64,000 bases of DNA. It comes from Sordariomycetes sp. S80-01Y (taxonomy: Eukaryota > Ascomycota > Sordariomycetes). Position 1 is the first letter of the stretch. Every line of letters starts with the position of its first letter. The stretch covers positions 434,001 to 498,000 of the forward strand of contig JAXQJY010000029.1 of NCBI GenBank assembly GCA_037042185.1, written 5' to 3'. Made by a program: the position numbers and the translations under genes. A model generated the notes under the pieces. The model had not been told where the DNA came from. It saw nothing but the letters and a program-made list of their open reading frames with translations, and ran no database searches. Of the stretch, positions 12,165 through 23,519 are shown in pieces.

Positions 12165-13731
12165 ATGACCGAGGTCTCGGCTACCCGCCTCTACTTGGGC
12201 AACCTCCCACGATCAGGTCCGGATACCTCCCGCTCTCCTGTGTTCCGATGATTGCCTCATGGGCGCACACTGCTTGACTACTCTCCCCAGGAAGGACTGC
12301 GTTCTGACGATTGTTTCTGGATTATAGCGACCAAGGCTGATATTGAGGCCCATTTCGCGACCCATGGCACCGGGGATATCACTGAGGTCAAGCTGATGAA
12401 TGGCTTTGGCTTCATTGAGTACAAGGACCCTATGGATGCGCGCGACGTCGTGCCGGGTGAGTTTTCTGTTTTGTTGATATCGAACAACTGCTAATAGCGT
12501 CAACAGCCTTCCGTACGTGCTATCCTTTTCGCCAATCGGGCTACCTCCCTCCTCCATCCCTTTGATACCGGCGTGGGCGACCCCGATGAGGTACCTTCAG
12601 CGAGCTAACACTGTGGACAAAGATGGATCCGACTTCATGGGCGAGCGCTTGACCGTTCAGTTTGCCCGTGGCAGTCGCGCACGTGAACCTGGTGGCTTTG
12701 GTGGCCATGAACGCGCCCCACCCAGACCGAGGAGGACACCGCATAGGATGCAGCTCACGGGTCTTCCACCGGACACCAGTTGGCAGGTTGGTCTCCTCTC
12801 TCCGTTTTCTCGCTCCTTTGGATTCCACGGACGCCCGCTTCCTGTACCATGATGGTTGTGTTGAAGGGCTTCACCCCCGGTTCGCTTGGGCGCCTGTCCC
12901 TCGAAAGGACCACTTAACCGGCACCCGCAGGCTTTCATTTCTCATTGTTCTGAACCCGTCTTTCTCTACTTCCTGGATTTCCCAACACCTCTGGATAGTC
13001 GACTTACTTGGATTTCTGGATAGGATCTCAAAGACTTCGCACGTCAGTCCAGCCTTGACGTGGTTTACTCCGAGACTCCTCGTGATGCTAGTGGCCGAGG
13101 GTAAGTAATAACCGCCATCGAGCGGACATTCGGTGCTGACGGTACAGATTCGTCGAGTTCGAGTCCGCCGCAGACTTGAGGACAGCCGTAGAGAAGCTGG
13201 ATGGGCGCGAGTTCAAAGGTACTCGTGTTCAGTGTGTTGCTGATGTGAGTTTGCTCGGCCAAGTCTCTCGGCTTGCTCTAATCTCTCTCACAGACTCAGC
13301 CTGACATGCCCCCTCCCCGCGGCCGCTCCCGCTCCCCAGGCTTCCGCCGAGGCGGCGGCAGGTACGGTGGCCCTCCCCCTGTGGACGACTATGACCGTCG
13401 CGGTCCGCCTCCCCGAGGCTTCAGCCCCCGTCGCGGCGATGGCCCTTACGGCTACCGTGATCGGAGCCCTCGTCGCGACTACTACGAACGCGGCTACCGT
13501 TCCCCTCCCCGGGGCCCCATCGACGACTATGGCCCACCGCGTGGTCGATACGACGACCCCTACCGCAGGGACTACCCTCCAGCGGACCCCTACGCCAACG
13601 GCCGTCCGTACGATCGCCCTCCTCCTCGCGACTACCCTCCTCCTCCCCGTGATGGAGGATACCCTCCTCGTGAGGGTTATCCGCCCCGAGAGTTTGAGCC
13701 CCGCGGCGGCGGTGGCGGCCGTTACTGGTAA
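12165..13731 (+). CDS. SR/RGG-type RNA-binding protein, two RRMs (Npl3/Srp2-like)
   Basis: Seven exons: 12165-12216, 12328-12456, 12507-12512, 12623-12786, 13024-13100, 13148-13244 and 13294-13731, giving 320 residues. RRM1 begins TRLYLGNLPRS (RNP2) and carries GFGFIEYKDP (RNP1). RRM2 begins MQLTGLPPDTSWQDLKDFAR and carries GFVEFES. The tail from about residue 180 is rich in RGG, RSR, PPPRD and YRD repeats, as in yeast Npl3 and fission yeast Srp2, shuttling mRNA-binding proteins of splicing and export. The third exon is only 6 bases (CCTTCC), needed to encode Ala-Phe-His at the join before GSDFMGERLTVQF. All seven exons stay in frame. Heavy intron content suggests regulated splicing. Confidence 0.88.
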
Positions 13732-14386
13732 ATTGCATCTCTTACTCACTCACTCTTTTGCATGCTTAATGTTGCGCGCGCATCTTGTCCTGTCTGAATG
13801 TCACTGGCGGAACTGTCTTTGACCGGGGTAATAGATGAAATACCATCCTGGGACACGCAAAACGACAAACACTAGCAACGCGACAATGTAAGATTGGAAC
13901 ATATGGGACGGCCACAGAATGACACCCTGTCGTCAAGACCAGCACGAATGGAACCCCGACGACACATGATGGGTTTGATCCTTCGCGACGCACACGAGGC
14001 GTGAGGGGTTTACGGAATGGACGGATTTTCGGCAAGTATATCTCGGGTCAACTTCTTCATCTTTCTTGGGCTGGGAATTATGCGGGTGCGGGCGGGGAAG
14101 TTGATGATACGAAATGAGCAGGCGAAGAAAGACACGACGGGATGGTTGTATGATTAAGTACGTCTCCGGTTCTTGACTAGCTTGCTCGGTGGTTGCTCCA
14201 TTTGTTTGATAATTCAGGGACGTTAATCGGTTAAAATTGAATCGCTCTCCTTCTCTCTTCAGCCGGCTCTATTCAAAGAAATCATGAACGAATTGCCAAA
14301 GCATGTGCAACGGTTGGTATCGTACAGTGCTGCGCAAAGCGGCAGCGCGGAATACTTTGCGTCCTCCCCGATGTCCTGGCCCAAAC
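13732..14386. other. Convergent 3' spacer
   Basis: 655 bases between the 3' ends of the SR protein gene and PEX11. It probably carries both 3' UTRs. No gene or repeat is supported. Confidence 0.55.
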
Positions 14387-15144
14387 TTATGCGGTCTTCT
14401 TCCACTGGCTGTAGACGCCGATCAAACTGCTGACAGTTCCGGCGATACCGACGACGCCATCGTCAAAGTTGACCCAGGCGAGCGCCGAAAGAGGAACGGT
14501 CAAGTCGCAGAGGTCCGAGATGAGCTGTGTCTTGCTGGCAGCGCGCTCCCTGTTAAGCTGTTAGCACCAATCGATCCAGGCCCGGGTTCGAGCTGTACTC
14601 ACATTGTGATCCTCTTGCTCTCGACAACACCCTCGCCGTCCTTCTTATCGACCCTGGCCTCCCTCTCCTTCAGCTTCCAAAGAGTGTAGGTCTGCATGAT
14701 GACGCTGCAAGCCAGACCCATCGTCCAGAACCTGTAGGCCTCCTTCTGGGCCCTCTTGGCGCCCTCCCACTTGCGCACGCCCGCGGCGTCGAGCACCGTC
14801 GCGGCGTCGAAGCTCAGGTAGCCGGCGTATCCGAGCTGCCTTCCCACGGTCATGTACTTGAGGACGGGGTCCATGGACTTGGCGTCGCTGGCGACGGCGG
14901 CGGCCTTGAGGTGCTCGACGTTCTTGCCGAGGCGCATGAACTTGCGGATGAGGCCGAACTGCTTCTTCAGGGCGGTCCAGGGGGCGATGGCGGAGGGCAC
15001 GGCGTTGGTGCGCAGCAGGTACCACGCGTAGAAGCGGGAGAAGTACTGGACCACGCGGAGGAGCTTATCGCGGCCGAGGGTGGTGGACATGTACTTAAGG
15101 TAATGTGCCACCGAGGGGTGGTAGATGACGGCGTCTGCGACCAT
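14387..15144 (-). CDS. PEX11: Peroxisomal membrane protein PEX11
   Basis: Two exons (15144-14603, 14549-14387) encode 234 residues, the same size as yeast Pex11 (236). It opens VADAVIYHPSVAHYLKYMSTTLGRDKLLRVVQYFSRFYAWYL in two adjoining stretches, the conserved amphipathic N-terminal region that remodels peroxisomal membrane. It ends with a hydrophobic segment (LSALAWVNFDDGVVGIAGTV) and SQWKKTA. The 53-base intron has a GTGAGT donor and a TTAACAG acceptor, restoring ITMERAASKTQLISDLCDLT. Pex11 drives peroxisome elongation and division and is induced on fatty acids. It is divergent from FBP1. Confidence 0.94.
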
Positions 15145-16247
15145 GGCGGCGGTGTCTGTCGTCTGTGGGAGGATACGGATTGATGGACAGGTTGGGTTGG
15201 GCTGGCTGGGGAGGATAATATTTCGAATGCGAGAAAAGGGTCTCGGTTGCAAGCGATAGAGTTAAAGGCGCGCTGACTCGCCCATGGGGGAGAATGGGTG
15301 GCAGATGCGTGCGCTGGGCCGGTGGTTCACATGCCGAGGCAAAAAACCCCACACTCGGCGACGGTTGCCAGTGCTCGCCTCGAGCTGCTTGCTCAAATCG
15401 GCCGGAGAGCGGCCTTGGCGGAGGACAGGCCGAAGTGACGTTGGAGGTTCCTCGGGCTGGGTGCGACCACGTGATGTGCGCCTGAGGCAGCAATCCAGCT
15501 CCCCATCAGCCACGGCCCACGACCGGTGGTGTGGCTAAGCTGCTTTTCTTCCGTGGCTGACATGCTCCCGTCCGGAAAACGACTGACAGGATGATGCCCC
15601 AGAAAATCGGAGACAACAACGACTTCTTCCCGGCGCAGGTCCGGATGCATCTCGCTATCGAATAGCCGAGGCCGGGGTGTGGACGCCGAATTCCCATCCC
15701 GCGTCGTCCACCGCGCGCCCTCACGAGACCCGCGCCCACGATCTAGAACCCGGGATATTCTCTTGCGCTCCCGCTGGCAATGACTTCACGATGATTTTCC
15801 GACGCGCTCTCTCGGGTGAGCGCCAGGCGACGGTAGCCGTTAGTCACAGACGGCGCTGCGCCCGCCCACGCTTGCCCGACTTCTGGCGAGGGGCATGACT
15901 TGTTACGGGGTACCCAGTGCATTTCTCGGTCCTGAGGCCGTCACGATGGCGGGCGGGCGGGCGGAGGAGGTGCTGGCGAAATGGCTTGCGATTGACGTAT
16001 AACGCGCTGGGGTCCCGCACTTTCTTGTGCTTCCCCATTGTCATTCTCTTCAATTATCATCCTCTCTCTGTCCTCTTCCATCCTACTCCCCGCGGTCAAA
16101 GCTTAATATCCCGTCGGTTCGACGCCCGTGACAGCTCGAGCTACCCCGCGTGCCCCTCCATCACTGACTTCACCTGGCTGTGAGCCTAAACATCGCGACC
16201 GTCCTTTAAATACAGTCAATTGCGAGAGATCCGAAAAGATAATCAAG
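15145..16247. promoter_or_regulatory. Divergent PEX11-FBP1 promoter with CCTCGG elements
   Basis: 1.1 kb of GC-rich DNA separates two divergent starts. It contains three copies of the hexamer CCTCGG in either orientation: 15334-15339 (as CCGAGG), 15450-15455, and 15666-15671 (as CCGAGG). CCTCGG is the core bound by FarA/FarB, the fatty-acid-responsive zinc-cluster activators of Aspergillus. A TTTAAATA stretch lies at 16204-16211, close to the FBP1 start. The link to fatty acids is inference; chance would give less than one copy. Confidence 0.45.
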
Positions 16248-17395
16248 ATGGCGTCCACTGGAAATGGCAGCTCCGAGATGGAGAAGGTCAACACGCACAT
16301 TGTGACCTTGACCCGATTCCTCACCGAGGAGCAGGCCAAGCACAAGGAGGCGACGGGAGACTTCACGTACGCGCCGGCACCGTCAAAATCGGCTGGCACG
16401 GACAGCTGCTAACCGGAGTATAGATTGCTGATGCACGCGCTGCAATTCGCCTTCAAGTCCATCGCCTACTACATCCGTCGCGCAACCCTCGTCAACCTCA
16501 CCGGCCTGGCCGGCTCCTCCAACATCACGGGCGACGACCAGAAGAAGCTCGATGTCATCTCGAACGACCTCTTCATCGAGGCCATGCGCTCCTGCGGCAA
16601 GGTAGCGCTGCTGGTCTCCGAGGAGGAGGATGAGATCATTTACTTCGAGAGCGCGGCCGGTGCGCGCTACGCCGTCTCGTGCGACCCCATCGACGGCTCG
16701 TCCAACCTGGACGCTGGTGTCTCTGTTGGCACCATCTTCGCCATCCACAAGCTCCCCGAGGGCGGCAAGCCCACAAAAGAGGACATCCTCAAGCCCGGCA
16801 CCGAGCTGTTGGCCTCCGGCTTCACAATGTACGGCGCCTCGTCGCAGCTCGTCATCACCATGAAGAACGCCACCGTCAACGGCTTCACCCTCGACCAGGG
16901 CGTCGGCGAGTTCATCCTCACCCACCCCAACATGCGCCTGCCCAAGAGCCGCGCCATCTACTCGGTCAACGAGGGCAACTCGCTGTACTGGGAGGAGCCG
17001 ACCGTCAACTACTTCAACTCGCTCAAGACGGCCCAGGAGAACGGCAAGCCCTATAGCTCGAGGTACATCGGAAGCATGGTCGCCGACGCCTACAGGACCC
17101 TGCTGTACGGCGGCATCTTTGCCTATCCCGCCGACAAGAAGAGCCCCAAGGGCAAACTGAGGATCTTGTACGAGTGTGCGCCCATGGCCATGGTGTTTGA
17201 GAATGGTGAGTTTCCCAACGCGCGGGTATCCACGTGGGACATTGGTGTGCTAACATTTCAACAGCTGGTGGTCAAGCCGTTGACAGCAACATGCGGAGAA
17301 TGATGGACGTGAAGCCTGAGCACATCCACGACAGGTCAGGTATCTTCCTTGGCAGCTACGACGAGGTGGAGAAGGTCAAGAAGTTTTTCAAGTAA
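16248..17395 (+). CDS. FBP1: Fructose-1,6-bisphosphatase
   Basis: Three exons (16248-16366, 16424-17205, 17265-17395) encode 343 residues. The enzyme hydrolyses fructose 1,6-bisphosphate to fructose 6-phosphate in gluconeogenesis. The metal site CDPIDGSSNLDAGVSVGTIF is intact near residue 155, and the substrate-binding regions (YVNEG-like SVNEGN, SRYIGSMVADAYRTLLYGG, KGKLRILYECAPMA) follow in order. The C-terminus is AVDSNMRRMMDVKPEHIHDR, then the family's final FLGSYDEVEKV. Introns are 57 and 59 bases. In fungi the gene is glucose-repressed and induced on acetate or fatty acids, which fits its pairing with PEX11. Confidence 0.97.
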
Positions 17396-17545
17396 AGCAT
17401 AGCATGGCATAGGTCCTGGTAATACACACCTTCAAAGCTACAGAATTCGACATTTCCATCACAACGTTTGCTTCAAGTCAGATTCGTTACCGTCTCCCCG
17501 CGCAGACCCTTTTGCGTCTCTATCGAACCAACAACGGATGAAAGA

Positions 17546-20500
17546 TCAACCACTTTGAGCTGCCTCGTCCTTTGCGACTGCGAGCCCAAAAGGCTCCTCC
17601 ACGTCCTCTGGTCCGGCCGAAGGCTCGAGAAGTTCAATCACAGCAGGGTTTGCACTCTTTGCAAGTCCCAGCGCGCATTCGTAACTCTCGCCCCTCATGA
17701 GCCGCTTCGCGCCAGCGTTGAGCAACAAGTGCACAATGTTATATAAACAGCGGCCCACAGCGATTGACAGCGCGCTATTTCCGGCATCATCGGTAGCGCA
17801 GACATCTGCACCGTTCTCAATGAGATGCAGAGTCGCTGAGAAATTCCCACTAATCGCAGCATTCAGGAGCGGCGTCATCCCCTGAGGCTGTCGGCAGTTA
17901 ACGTCAGCACCCGCCTCTACAAGGCGTGCAACACGACTCAGCGAGTAGTCCTCGGCTGCCACAGCGTCAAAGAGGTCCCGGTTTCTCTCGAGATGAAGAG
18001 CGCGCGCCTGAAACATGTCCTTGTCCTGAGAGATCAACGATCGTAGCAGGATGTCATCTATAGCGTTGTTCTTGGGGATGCCATAACCAAACGCGCACAG
18101 CGAGAAGCATATATCGGCTGAGGCAGAACAGGGGCGTTCGCAACTGATCTCAACCGGGTTCCGGCCGCTTCTACTTTGGTGATGGAGACTTGGTCTTTCA
18201 CAGAGTAGGAGGCTCAATGTCCGGTAGCAGCCTGTACGGCATGCCTCAATGATGGCACTGTCTCCCTGCGCCGGCATGTGATCAACGCTGGCTCCGGCTG
18301 CTAGCAAAGAATGAACTGTCAACGACCTCTGGCACGTATGGCCTACGGAGCCCATTCTTTCTGAGACTTCCAAGCACGAACAGCTCATTGTACGACACGC
18401 CATGCTTAAAGGGCTTGACATTGAGTTCCGCCCGTAGGACACGGTTTGCTCCGGGGCGTAGCGAACATCGTTGGCATCTGCTCTGTTCTTCAGGAGCAAG
18501 TCCGTCATCCTGAAATCGCCGTAGAAGGTGGCAAGCTGAAGAGGAGTTGCGCAATCACTGCCAGTGGCATTGACATCCGCCCCTCGAGAAACTAGCAGCT
18601 CACATATCTTAGCCTTCGCAGACATGTGCTCATTTTCCCCGCGGCACTTCGCGGATGCCGACGGGTCGGGGCCTTCCGCGCTCATCGCTGCTTGAAGAGG
18701 AGTCATGGCACACGTCCTGTTTCCACGATAATGGGCGTTGACTTCGGCCCCTAAGCTAAGCAGGAATTCAGCCTTCTGCTCGAATTCCGGTTGAGTCGGG
18801 TCAATGCAGTCGAAGAAAACGACAAGTTCGCGCGCGCCATAACCATGGTCCTTTGCGTCGAGAAACCATGGATGGAGTCTCCAGACCTCCTGGGCGAAGC
18901 GTAGAGAACTTCGAATGACTGCGTGCAGGAAAGGGTTCCATTCCTCGTACATGCCTGAATTGGAACACCCTATCGCAGAGCACTGGCTCAAGCCAACCTT
19001 CTTGTCAATTAGTTGCCTGATCAGCCTAGCATTCTCTTCCTCTACGGCGTATTGCATTAGAGCCCGGCACATGCGGTCGAAGTGCCTCGAATTTAGCAAC
19101 TCTATCATCACGTCGTTCAGACACGACACCTCCCCCTTGTCTGTGGTCAACGGCGGAGATGGGAGCACTGCAACGCTTTTGACTGGTCCGAGCAGCCGAC
19201 TCGGCGGGAGTGAACCCGCTTTGAGGAGAGCCGACAGCATAGCTGGATCCCCTCTTCTGAAAGCCTCGTTTATCGGTCTGATTATTTCCCCACAAGGTTC
19301 GAAGACTGGTCTGGTACTCTTCCACAGATCATGTCTGAATGTCTCAGCATGGGTTTCCGCGTCGTCCACTGCAACCGACTCATCTTTTATCGAGGGGCAC
19401 AACGAAGGGACATCTGGATTCGTGCCGCTTTCAAGTAACTTCTTCAGCAAGTCCAGATTTCCTGCTATGTTTCTAGCGGCAGCGAGGAGTACGATCTCCC
19501 TGGCCAGAATCGAGCTGTCGCTCATTGCGTGAAGATCGCTAAGTCCTTTGTAGATCTCGATAATTTCCTGCGAGGTTGGTTCTTTGATCCAGTCTTCCAG
19601 GAAGGATGCCATCTCTGGGCATTGACTAACGCCATATTCTGTGACTGTCAAAGGGAAGGTTGTCGGGACTATCATATTCGGGTCTGCTCTGTGGGAAAGG
19701 AGCATCAGTATCCAGCTCTCTGCTGATCCACGATCCTTTCCCAGCTTAGACGCTTGAACATAGCCATCAATAGCATGGACCAACCCTGAGCCTGGTGGTG
19801 CACCGTGCTCAAGCAACATCGCCACAGTTCGTTGAGATTGACCTGCTCGCGTCCACATGACGTCTCCGTTTGTGAAAAGCCCGCCCAAGTTGGTGGGACG
19901 AAATTTCCTGTGTTGCCTCAGCTTCAAAGCTCGGCGAACAATACCCGGCAAAGCCCACATCAATGCAGCTCTGCATAGACGGTCTACATCGTCCTGGGAG
20001 AGATCCGCGTCCCCCATGTCCAGGAGGCATTGAAAGGACGACACAATTGCAGCTTTGTAGTCTTCCACATTTTGTCCATCTGCAAAAGTGAGGATGCTCT
20101 GTCCAATGAGACTAAAAGAAAGACGCTTTGCACGTTGTGTACTGAGCGTAGACAACGCGTAATTCAATAGCTTATTCGGGCCGGGTAGGGATAGCCATGT
20201 TTGCAGTTTGCGTCCCAAGTCCTTGAGGGCAATTGAGCTCTCCAGTGTATGAAGAGAAACTGATATTGCAAAATTGAGCAGATCCTGTTCCTTGTAGTCA
20301 CTGAGGAAAGTCCCATTTTGTGGGTGGCAGTGAATCCTGTGTGCAACCTCCAGACCAGCCTTGGACTTAACGAATGCGCCCAACATTACTCTCAAAGACT
20401 CCCAGTCCCATGTGTGATGTATAGAACCCGGTAAAGGCAGTCTCGAGGTAGAATTTGGGTGGCTGCTTCTGAAAGGATGTCCAGTTTCGATAACGGGTTG

Positions 20501-21352
20501 CTTCCCTGCACAATTAGTGAGAGGTCCCTGCCCATTATTGGGCCACACTTGCCTTCATCCACAATCTCAATCCAACCAAGGCCTTTTAAGTTCCACTCTC
20601 GAGCTTTGGCTGTGAGGGTGTCCAGGTTTCCGTAGTCGTCGTCGTCCATGGCATCTTCGGGGACGCTGATAGATTTACGCTCCCATTGTTCTTCGGGGAC
20701 GCTGATAGATTCAAGCTCCAATTGTTGTCGTCGAGGAGTTGTTAGTCTATTCACGTCGAAAAGCCTCAAATGAGTATTGGAAGAATCTTCAAATACTTCA
20801 TCTAGCTGTTCCAAATTTCCATCCCCAAGTGTTTCGCTGGGATTGTTTCTCAATTCAGGCGATCCAGGAGGCGTCCGTACGATGATGTAGTCAAAGGTAG
20901 CTATCAGTTTATCAGTCATCAGGCATACGCTTCGTTTCATACATGATTCATCTTACAAAAGTCAATCAGAGATAAGTCCTTGTTGGCATAACGTAAGGTG
21001 TTTCTCTCCAATCTTGCCTGAGGAACTGGTTCGCCTCGTATAAGAAGCTCACTCTTCCGGGGTTTTCGAGCCTCAATTAGATGTTTGGCGAAGACCCAAA
21101 TCGCAGCGGAGTGATATTTGGTGACATTATTCTTCTTGAAGAGCGTTCTGTATTGGCGAAGGCTACCACAGTGTCAACGGGCCTAATACCCAGCATCACT
21201 AATGGAATGGCATACCTTTTTTTTAGGCCATGCTTCTTTCTCATATATTTCAAGATCCGTGGCAGTGTCCACTTCTCTTCTCCGTACAGCTTCAAGATCG
21301 GCTCAGCGAAATCTCCCCATTCGGATGATTTGTTAAGTTGGTCAACACTCAT
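17546..21352 (-). CDS. Clr5-domain ankyrin-repeat protein
   Basis: Four exons (21352-21216, 21147-20957, 20900-20553, 20505-17546) encode 1211 residues. The N-terminal 80 residues form a Clr5-type domain (WGDFAEPILKLYGEEKWTLP onward, RILKYMRKKHGLKKR), a fungal module often found ahead of repeat domains. The C-terminal 600 residues contain degenerate ankyrin repeats, the clearest being DCATPLQLATFYGDFRMTDLL and GMTPLLNAAISGNFSATLHL. Intron 3 (20552-20506, 47 bases) is a GC-AG intron with donor AAG|GCAAGT. Without it the frame stops at 20392, and with it the 1000-residue repeat region joins. Function is unknown; such proteins are expanded and variable in filamentous fungi. Confidence 0.82.
20655..20726 (-). 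repeat. Two tandem 36-base copies inside the Clr5-ankyrin gene
   Basis: Copies at 20655-20690 and 20691-20726 differ at a few bases. They encode a repeated 12-residue unit containing SISVPE. The in-frame unit length suggests a recent internal duplication that kept the coding frame. Confidence 0.8.
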
Positions 21353-22051
21353 GGCACGAGATGATGTCCATACCGTGGCCAGAACATCGACCGCTATTCC
21401 TCTGTGATTTGAGGTTTGAGAGTGTTGAGGGCGCGGGGTTAATATTTATGCAGAAGACCAGTGGCTGCCTTTGCTTGTGATAGGATCTGACCAACGGCGG
21501 TGCGCACCCCGATTGCGTGGCACGAATCAGATACTGTACATTCTGAGAACTAGGGCACTAGCCTGTTTCAGTCCTGTATGTGATGCATATCTTCTCTCGC
21601 TGAACGGTTAGGTGGGGGATAAGAAGACAATTGGCCCGTCCAGAAGCTGGGTGAATCTTTAGTCAGAGCTTTACTAACAGCTGTGACAAGTATTTAGAAG
21701 ACATGCGGTCGATAGTTGGACCTGTTTGCATTATATATCGTGGTCTTCAATTTGCCTCTCATAGATTGAGAGGATCTGTCCTTGTGTAATGACACCGTAG
21801 AGGCCGATGCGTTTTGTTGGAGCCCCTTTTCCAGTCCGACCTAGACCTTCCGAGGGGCGGTTCAAAGAAATATCGCGCGAACAAGTTCGAGGGCTTGCTG
21901 GTGCCAATGAGCAATTTGATTGATGGTGGTTTCGAACCCGTAGGAATCATAGATGTCGTGGGGGTGCCACATGATGAAGGGAGGCGTAGCCGTGGATGCT
22001 GTTATGGGTTAGCTATATATTTATCAATTTCTGAATCATGCTTAACGATAA
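21353..22051. other. Intergenic spacer
   Basis: About 700 bases upstream of the Clr5-ankyrin gene and of the tRNA gene. Only short frames are present and no gene is supported. Confidence 0.55.
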
Positions 22052-22125
22052 GCCTTGGTGGCTCAGCGGTTTAGCGCGTGGGATTGCAGATCCTAAGGTC
22101 GATGGTTCGAATCCGTCTCAAGGCT
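22052..22125 (+). tRNA. tRNA-Cys (anticodon GCA)
   Basis: A 74-base cloverleaf without intron. The acceptor stem GCCTTGG pairs with TCAAGGC (one G-U). The anticodon stem TGGGA/TCCTA encloses the loop TTGCAGA with GCA at positions 34-36. The T arm GATGG-TTCGAAT-CCGTC is regular. The discriminator is T (U73), an identity element of cysteine tRNAs. The D stem GCTC/GCGC has a U12-C23 mismatch, which is unusual. A T5 run starts about five bases past the end, a fitting RNA polymerase III terminator. Confidence 0.88.
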
Positions 22126-22544
22126 CTCTTTTTGTCTTTTATTTCTCCACATGCCGCGAGATTCCATATTTTTGGCCATGTTGCGTTACAAAAAAATACT
22201 TCGAGGTTATTTTCCACAGGTGTTTGGCGGCATGATGGGCATCCGCATCGCGTGTGCTGGGCTTCCGAGCTGACATAAGCGGGTTCTTGCCGCCTGAGGA
22301 TGTAGCCGTTACGTCGACTCATCGTTCGACTCATACCATAATTGCAGCGTGAGCGTGAATTTTCTGCCCAACGCCCTTTAAAGCTTCTCATTATCCTCGG
22401 GGCTCCCGCTTCTTATTTCTCTTTTTCTTTCTGAGGCTTGGCGGCTTCGGGCGCCGCTCGCCTGAAGCCCAAAAGTCGAGGCACGCTCACCTTGTTTTAT
22501 ACAAACGTGGAATCTTCATGGACGAATTAAAACTGTGATCAAAC
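22126..22544. other. Spacer between tRNA-Cys and the CCDC174-like gene
   Basis: About 420 bases, beginning with the polymerase III terminator T run after the tRNA. The remainder is presumably the promoter and leader of the next gene. Confidence 0.5.
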
Positions 22545-23519
22545 ATGCCTCAAGACCCAAACCTATACGGCCAAAGGCCAGCCAAGAAGCAGAAGCACGA
22601 TGCCAACTTGTCTTCCTCGCTCGACTTTACCGCACAGCTGACATCGCTCATGTCAAACACCAACTCATCCAAACAAACCTCTGGGCGTCCACGACCGTCA
22701 CGCGCACCTAAGGACGATCTTTTCCGAGGCAGAAAGTCATCAAAACAAAAGAAAGAGCATGAAAGCGACGAGAAGCTGGTATTGAAGGAGGTCGCGGGTA
22801 CAGAGGATGAGGCGCAGGAACGCACTCGGGCAAAGCGTAACATGGAGAACAAGGCGCGTCTGTACGCTGCCATGAAAAGGGGTGACTACATTCCGAAAGA
22901 GGGTGAGCAGGGGCCTCTGGTGGACTTTGATAGGAAATGGGCCGAGGATGTCGAGGACCACAGCAACAATGAGACTAGCAGCGACGAGGACGATGATGAC
23001 GACAGCGGCGAGATGGTCGAATACGAAGATGAGTTTGGCCGCGTCCGTCAAGTCACCAAGTCGGAAAAGGAACGTTTAGAACGACGAGCTAAGCGCGGAT
23101 ACCTCAATGCATACGAGCACGAGCAGCTGTCCGCCCGACCCAGCGCACCAAGCAATCTCATCTACGGCGATGCAGTCCAATCGATGGCCTTCAATCCCGA
23201 GAATGAGGAGCAGATGGAGGCGCTTGCTCGGAAACGGGACCGCAGCGCAACACCGCCAGAGATGAAACACTACGATGCCGACCACGAGATCAGGACAAAG
23301 GGAACTGGGTTCTACAAGTTCAGCAGGGATGAGGAGACGAGGAAGCAGGAGATGGACTCTCTTGAGGAGGAGAGAAAGAAGACGGAGCAGCAGCGCAGGG
23401 AAAGGGAAGATGCCAGGGAGGCAAGGAAGAAGGACATCGAGAGGAGACGTAAGGAGATGGCGGAGAGAAGGGCGAGGAAGCAGGCAGACAGCTTTCTGGA
23501 TGGGCTGGCCGGAGGCTGA
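22545..23519 (+). CDS. CCDC174-like coiled-coil nuclear protein
   Basis: A single exon of 324 residues. It has a basic N-terminus with KKQKHD, an acidic run (SSDEDDDDDSGEM), the central EYEDEFGRVRQV motif, and the conserved segment GTGFYKFSRDEETRKQEMDS typical of the CCDC174 family. A strongly charged helix rich in Glu, Arg and Lys closes the protein. In animals CCDC174 is a nuclear protein linked to the exon junction complex and splicing. The fungal role is not established. Confidence 0.8.
   Translation: MPQDPNLYGQRPAKKQKHDANLSSSLDFTAQLTSLMSNTNSSKQTSGRPRPSRAPKDDLFRGRKSSKQKKEHESDEKLVLKEVAGTEDEAQERTRAKRNMENKARLYAAMKRGDYIPKEGEQGPLVDFDRKWAEDVEDHSNNETSSDEDDDDDSGEMVEYEDEFGRVRQVTKSEKERLERRAKRGYLNAYEHEQLSARPSAPSNLIYGDAVQSMAFNPENEEQMEALARKRDRSATPPEMKHYDADHEIRTKGTGFYKFSRDEETRKQEMDSLEEERKKTEQQRREREDAREARKKDIERRRKEMAERRARKQADSFLDGLAGG

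Noticed and set aside
21925-21950. tRNA-like TTCGAACCC segment near 21930
   Set aside because: No acceptor, D or anticodon arms can be drawn around it.
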